Assembly (NCBI GenBank): GCA_030611945.1
Contig: JAUWOV010000036.1
Span: forward strand, 1 to 17,882
Source: a bacterium
GTDB lineage: Bacteria; JAHJDO01
DNA length: 17,882 nucleotides
Direction of reading: 5' to 3'
A program made the position numbers and the translations under genes. Position 1 is the first letter of the stretch; every line of letters begins with the position of its first letter. A model generated the notes under the pieces. It was given only the letters and a program-made list of their open reading frames with translations. It was not told the DNA's origin and did not search any database. Of the stretch, positions 14,423 through 17,882 are shown one piece after another.

Positions 14423-15652
14423 TCATACCAATCTTAGCTTAATAACTGTATCGTAAGGGTCTATCTGTTTTTTAGGTAAGTCTTTAAGAAATAAACGCTC
14501 ACCATTCTGAACAACGGAAACTTTCTCGCCCGTGGCCAAGAGATGAGCTGATTTTATCTTTCTCTTAACCGGTGCAATACATATTTCTTTCCCAGGACAT
14601 CTAAAAACATGGAGATAAACTGTATTTCCCTTAGCAGTAGTTAGCCCGACCATTCCTCCCCTAAATGGAGCACTCCTACATCCATAAATAGACTCACTAT
14701 TCACTTTCATCCATTTTCCAATCTCTTTAAGCCTTTTTACCGAAGGCACAGGTATTGTTCCATCCTGTTTCGGTCCAATATTAAGCAGAAAATTCCCACT
14801 ACTACTTACACAGCGAACCAAGTCCTGAATAAGCTGTCTTGTGGATTTCCAGTTACTATCTGCCTTTGAATATCCCCAGTTATCATTCATCGTCACACAA
14901 GATTCCCATGGTCTATCTGGAGCACGAATTTCCGGAGCAGCTGTTGGAATATATTGTTCTGGAGTAGCAAAATCTTCAGGTAACTTGGAACGGTCATTAA
15001 TTAAAACCTGCGGCTGTAACTTTCTAACCATTTTGTTTAGTTTTTTGGACTGCCAGGCTTCTTGCAAAGTAAAATTATCCCATGCTCCTGGCCTATCAGG
15101 TGGAGGGAGTGGTGCACCGTCATACCACAAAACATCAATTTTTCCATAATTTGACATAAGTTCCTTTACCTGACTATGAACATACTCAACAAGTTTTTTC
15201 CATTCCTTCGGATTCTTCATTGGTCCGTTAAAGAAAGCAGGATATCTCCAGTCACGAAGGGAATAATAGATGCCGATTTTTATCTTGGCTTGCCTGCAGG
15301 CTTCAACAAATTCAGCGACAAAGTCCCTTTTTGAACCGGTTTTCACAGAAGTAAAATCAGATACATTACTATCAAAGAGGGAGAAGCCATCGTGGTGCAT
15401 TGCAGTAAACACAATGTATTTCATTCCAGCTTCTTTTGCCAGGGAACACCATTCATTGACATTAAATTTTCTTGGGCTAAATTTTTTAGCCAATAAGGCA
15501 TACTCCTCCTTTGGAATCTTCTCAAGATCCATTACCCATTCACCCCTGGCGAGGATTGAATAAAGCCCCCAATGAATAAACATCCCAAATCTTGCCTCTC
15601 CAAACCATTTTACCCTTTTCGTTTTCTCTGCTTTCTTCAAATTATTCTCCAT
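14423..15652 (-). CDS. GH29 alpha-L-fucosidase, cytoplasmic
   Basis: This retaining glycosidase is expected to release alpha-L-fucose (EC 3.2.1.51) or a closely related sugar. The family entrance WFGEARFGMFIHWGLYS (residues 16-32), KYIVFTAMHHDGFSLFDS (78-95, His86 and His87), LRDWRYP and the nucleophile Asp178 in DVLWYDGAPL are all present, as is MNDNWGY and NFLLNIGPKQDG further on. At 409 residues it is the catalytic barrel plus a short C-terminal beta domain. There is no signal peptide, so the substrate must be imported first. The start overlaps the stop of the large hydrolase-like gene by 11 bases. Substrate cannot be fixed further; GH29 members also act on methylated or other deoxy sugars. 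Confidence 0.93.
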   Translation of the reverse strand: MENNLKKAEKTKRVKWFGEARFGMFIHWGLYSILARGEWVMDLEKIPKEEYALLAKKFSPRKFNVNEWCSLAKEAGMKYIVFTAMHHDGFSLFDSNVSDFTSVKTGSKRDFVAEFVEACRQAKIKIGIYYSLRDWRYPAFFNGPMKNPKEWKKLVEYVHSQVKELMSNYGKIDVLWYDGAPLPPPDRPGAWDNFTLQEAWQSKKLNKMVRKLQPQVLINDRSKLPEDFATPEQYIPTAAPEIRAPDRPWESCVTMNDNWGYSKADSNWKSTRQLIQDLVRCVSSSGNFLLNIGPKQDGTIPVPSVKRLKEIGKWMKVNSESIYGCRSAPFRGGMVGLTTAKGNTVYLHVFRCPGKEICIAPVKRKIKSAHLLATGEKVSVVQNGERLFLKDLPKKQIDPYDTVIKLRLV

Positions 15653-17882
15653 ATACCTCTATCTCCCATATCTCAACAACTTTTCCTTTCAATATCTTTC
15701 CACCTTTTACCGCCAGAGGCAGTAATCGCAGCCTTTTGGTTTCTACTAATGGAAATTTAATGGTTTGTACTTCCCTGCGGAGATCATGTTTATTCGTTTT
15801 CACATTCGCAACTCTTACCCATGCCCCATCTTTCTCCACCTCAATCTGTAGTAGGCTAATATTTGAATCTATTACTACCTTGCAAATATTCTCCTGTTTA
15901 GCAAATATTATCTCTACCCATGAAGGCTCCTTCGGCTCGCCATACCACGACGTCCCCTTAATACCATCAATAATGCGTTCTGGTAAGGGACGAGGGAAAT
16001 TAAAGCGAATAAACCAATTCGGGGAGACTTTCACCGTCGTACCCAATGTTTTGTGGGCAAGGTTACCTGGCTTGATGATTGTGCTACAGGCAGATTCAAT
16101 CTCCTTAAGTGCATCGGCAATCTCCAACCTGCAGGCAACAGATTTATCAGTAGTGTAAATGTGTGTATCGTAAGGCTTAAACGAATCGGCAAACTTACCA
16201 GACTTTATTTTAATATTACGACCTTCACCAACTACAAAAAGGTCTCCATCCTTTAGATCGACAGCATTAAACGTTATTTTTCTTCCTTTATCAGAACTGC
16301 TGACAGCAAAAAGATAAGAATCTTTGCCCACCTGCCTGCGGCTTAAATGTAAATTCTGGTGCTTGCCATTACCTTTGATAGCGATAAATTTATCAGGAGA
16401 TTCAGGGGCAAATATTGCCTCACGCAGCAACTGAGCCTCTTCTGACAGATAAGCCAGTCCTATCTTTACATGAGGTTCTATCCAATAGCGACAATACCAG
16501 AAAAACCCTTTAGCGCCGGCAATTGCCGCCTGATACATCTGGTTGCGCAGTTCAATAAAGGATGGCGGGCGTTGATCTCGGAGGCCAAATGTATCCCAAC
16601 TAAACGCCTGTAACACTACCCAGACAGGCTTACGTCCTTTGCTGACTCTAATGCACTCTTCCAAAAGTTGAGTAGATACCCGGGGACGTACCTGTCCCCC
16701 ATCTTTCAGAAAGTGGGGGTATGGGTCAGGCATAAAAAGAGACATGGCCTCGGCATAATATCTGATTTTTGGAATCTTATTGTTTGTAATGGAAGTTGGA
16801 TGATATGGGTCCTCCTCTCGTAGGATGTTATTGATCTTCTTCATTCTCTCCAGGTATACTTCATTTGGCGATGCTTCGTCATTGAGATACCATGCAAATA
16901 TTGCAGGACAGTCTTTCATCTTACGTACATAGGAGCGAATTGCTCCCTTCTGCTCCGGTGTCAGTTTCTTCTTCCCATTCATCTTGACGCACTGCGGGTA
17001 TGGAGGCATAAAGATTTTCAGATTAAATTGATGTAACGCATCAAGATACTTTGTGTCCTTTTCAATAAGACGCGCCCAACGTGATTTCATGTCTACCATC
17101 GCATTGCAGCCCAACTCAGCAGCCTGCCAGATCCCTCTCGGCCACTCATCACCGTAGATTCCAAAAGGCAAGAAAGGTTTATTATCTATAAGACATACAA
17201 AATTCTCATCAAAGCGAACTTCTCCTTCCCGGGGCGCAAGTTTATGTAAAATATCCTGCCAATTGGCCAGTGTTTTGCCTGTTGGCTTATGCACCAGAGC
17301 GCCTTTCATTAGGTATTTACCTATCTCTAGTCCGGGAAGTGAGATAGAGATATTTATCTTCTCATCTCTTATTCCAGCGTTTTGACTGCAGAGAATCTTC
17401 TTATCTGAATTCAGGGAAAACTCAAACAGGTAATCATTTCTTTCTTTTGGATCCAAAGCAGTGATCACCTCTAATTTTAAATCTTTTATATTCTGAGCGG
17501 CAAAAATTGCGTTCCTGTAATGAGGACGGAGAACCTCTACCTTCAGAGGCGCATAATCAAGAGGGACGGTAAATGATTGAAAGCAAACAGTTTTCTGTGT
17601 TTCAGTATCCTGCAGAGCTACTCTAAGTTCTCCTTCTCCGCTATCTGGAACTGGAATGAAAATGTCCTGACGATGAATGCCGTTAGAAAGTTTTATACCG
17701 GATAAAAGAACAGTTGACTCTTTCTTCCCAGCTTTCAGAATTGCCCTGAGGTCTGCCTTCCGTGGTACAGATGAGGTGTTTTCAATCAGAAGTTTCACTT
17801 CACTAACCATTTGTCCCTGTCGAGGAAATACTGTTACGGTTTCCAAATCGAGGTTCAACAGGAAAGGATTTAAGTCAACGTC
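15642..17882 (-). CDS. Large glycoside-hydrolase-like multidomain protein, N-terminus outside the window
   Basis: The open frame runs without a stop to the window edge (17882); the TTG at 17858 is not a convincing start, as the eight codons before it are also open. Three parts are visible, counting from that TTG. An Ig/beta-sandwich-like stretch is at about 1-215. A TIM-barrel-like part opens near residue 230 (PFLPFGIYGDEW) and includes FAWYLNDEASP near 328, where Glu328 is a likely acid/base. At about 600-738 lies a discoidin-like (F5/8 type C) beta domain ending VVEIWEIEVYGE. The overall plan recalls GH2- or GH42-like proteins, but I cannot assign a family. The stop overlaps the fucosidase start. 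A palindrome inside the gene is listed separately. Confidence 0.75.
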   Translation of the reverse strand, partial: DVDLNPFLLNLDLETVTVFPRQGQMVSEVKLLIENTSSVPRKADLRAILKAGKKESTVLLSGIKLSNGIHRQDIFIPVPDSGEGELRVALQDTETQKTVCFQSFTVPLDYAPLKVEVLRPHYRNAIFAAQNIKDLKLEVITALDPKERNDYLFEFSLNSDKKILCSQNAGIRDEKINISISLPGLEIGKYLMKGALVHKPTGKTLANWQDILHKLAPREGEVRFDENFVCLIDNKPFLPFGIYGDEWPRGIWQAAELGCNAMVDMKSRWARLIEKDTKYLDALHQFNLKIFMPPYPQCVKMNGKKKLTPEQKGAIRSYVRKMKDCPAIFAWYLNDEASPNEVYLERMKKINNILREEDPYHPTSITNNKIPKIRYYAEAMSLFMPDPYPHFLKDGGQVRPRVSTQLLEECIRVSKGRKPVWVVLQAFSWDTFGLRDQRPPSFIELRNQMYQAAIAGAKGFFWYCRYWIEPHVKIGLAYLSEEAQLLREAIFAPESPDKFIAIKGNGKHQNLHLSRRQVGKDSYLFAVSSSDKGRKITFNAVDLKDGDLFVVGEGRNIKIKSGKFADSFKPYDTHIYTTDKSVACRLEIADALKEIESACSTIIKPGNLAHKTLGTTVKVSPNWFIRFNFPRPLPERIIDGIKGTSWYGEPKEPSWVEIIFAKQENICKVVIDSNISLLQIEVEKDGAWVRVANVKTNKHDLRREVQTIKFPLVETKRLRLLPLAVKGGKILKGKVVEIWEIEVYGE
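16682..16699. repeat. Perfect hairpin GGGGAC-N6-GTCCCC inside a coding region
   Basis: GGGGAC at 16682-16687 and GTCCCC at 16694-16699 pair perfectly around GTACCT. On the coding strand it reads through as Gly-Gly-Gln-Val-Arg-Pro-Arg. It resembles the GGGGACAGGTAC...-type dispersed repeats found between genes, here inserted in frame in the large hydrolase-like gene. Confidence 0.6.

Noticed and set aside
7277-17882. Sulfoquinovose sulfo-transketolase cluster
   Set aside because: No GH31 sulfoquinovosidase, sulfosugar reductase or exporter is seen; the hydrolases are GH29, GH130 and an unassigned type. Only the transketolase logic is borrowed.

Overview
The window comes from an AT-rich bacterial genome that uses the standard code: TGA ends several genes. 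The cell is probably Gram-negative, because there is an ADP-heptose-type nucleotidyltransferase and an LTGC lipoprotein. It also carries an archaeal-type entry to aromatic biosynthesis, and a sugar-degradation locus rich in glycoside hydrolases and UroD-like genes. That mix fits uncultivated PVC-like or related lineages (Omnitrophota, Lentisphaerae or similar), but the phylum cannot be fixed from the sequence alone.

Region 1 (1-940) is accessory DNA. It holds the first ten codons of a minus-strand gene that resembles an IS1182-type transposase, a patchwork of short palindromic repeats, and a DUF4258/DUF2283 toxin-antitoxin-like pair. Region 2 (940-2984, plus strand) is a two-gene unit: a patatin-like phospholipase overlapping an outer-envelope lipoprotein with GNA1162-like, SH3 and LysM parts.

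Region 3 (2993-7200, minus strand) is a compact housekeeping run: rfaE2, a Ser/Thr kinase, miaA, ADTH synthase and 3-dehydroquinate synthase II. One near-consensus promoter lies before rfaE2, with a repeated TTCCGAA/TTCGGAA motif in its leader. A second lies before ADTH synthase. The last two genes form the archaeal (aspartate semialdehyde) route to 3-dehydroquinate.

Region 4 (7277-17882, minus strand) is a carbohydrate-use locus that continues beyond the window's right edge. In transcription order it holds a large multidomain glycoside-hydrolase-like protein (5' end outside), a GH29 alpha-L-fucosidase, two tandem pairs of split transketolase (N and C halves), a cupin, a UroD/MtaA-like protein, an AP-endonuclease-2-type sugar isomerase broken by an in-frame TGA, and after a 334-bp gap a GH130 mannoside-phosphorylase-like gene. 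No sugar kinase, aldolase, dehydrogenase or transporter is visible here, so transketolase chemistry is the obvious candidate for C-C cleavage of the released sugar.

The most unusual signals are in the transketolases. Both N halves carry GCG in place of the ThDP-family GDG metal motif. The C half of the downstream pair has Tyr and Asn where transketolases usually have a substrate-phosphate His and a stereoselectivity Asp. These features, with the tandem duplication, point to a specialised and possibly undescribed two-step C2-transfer route.
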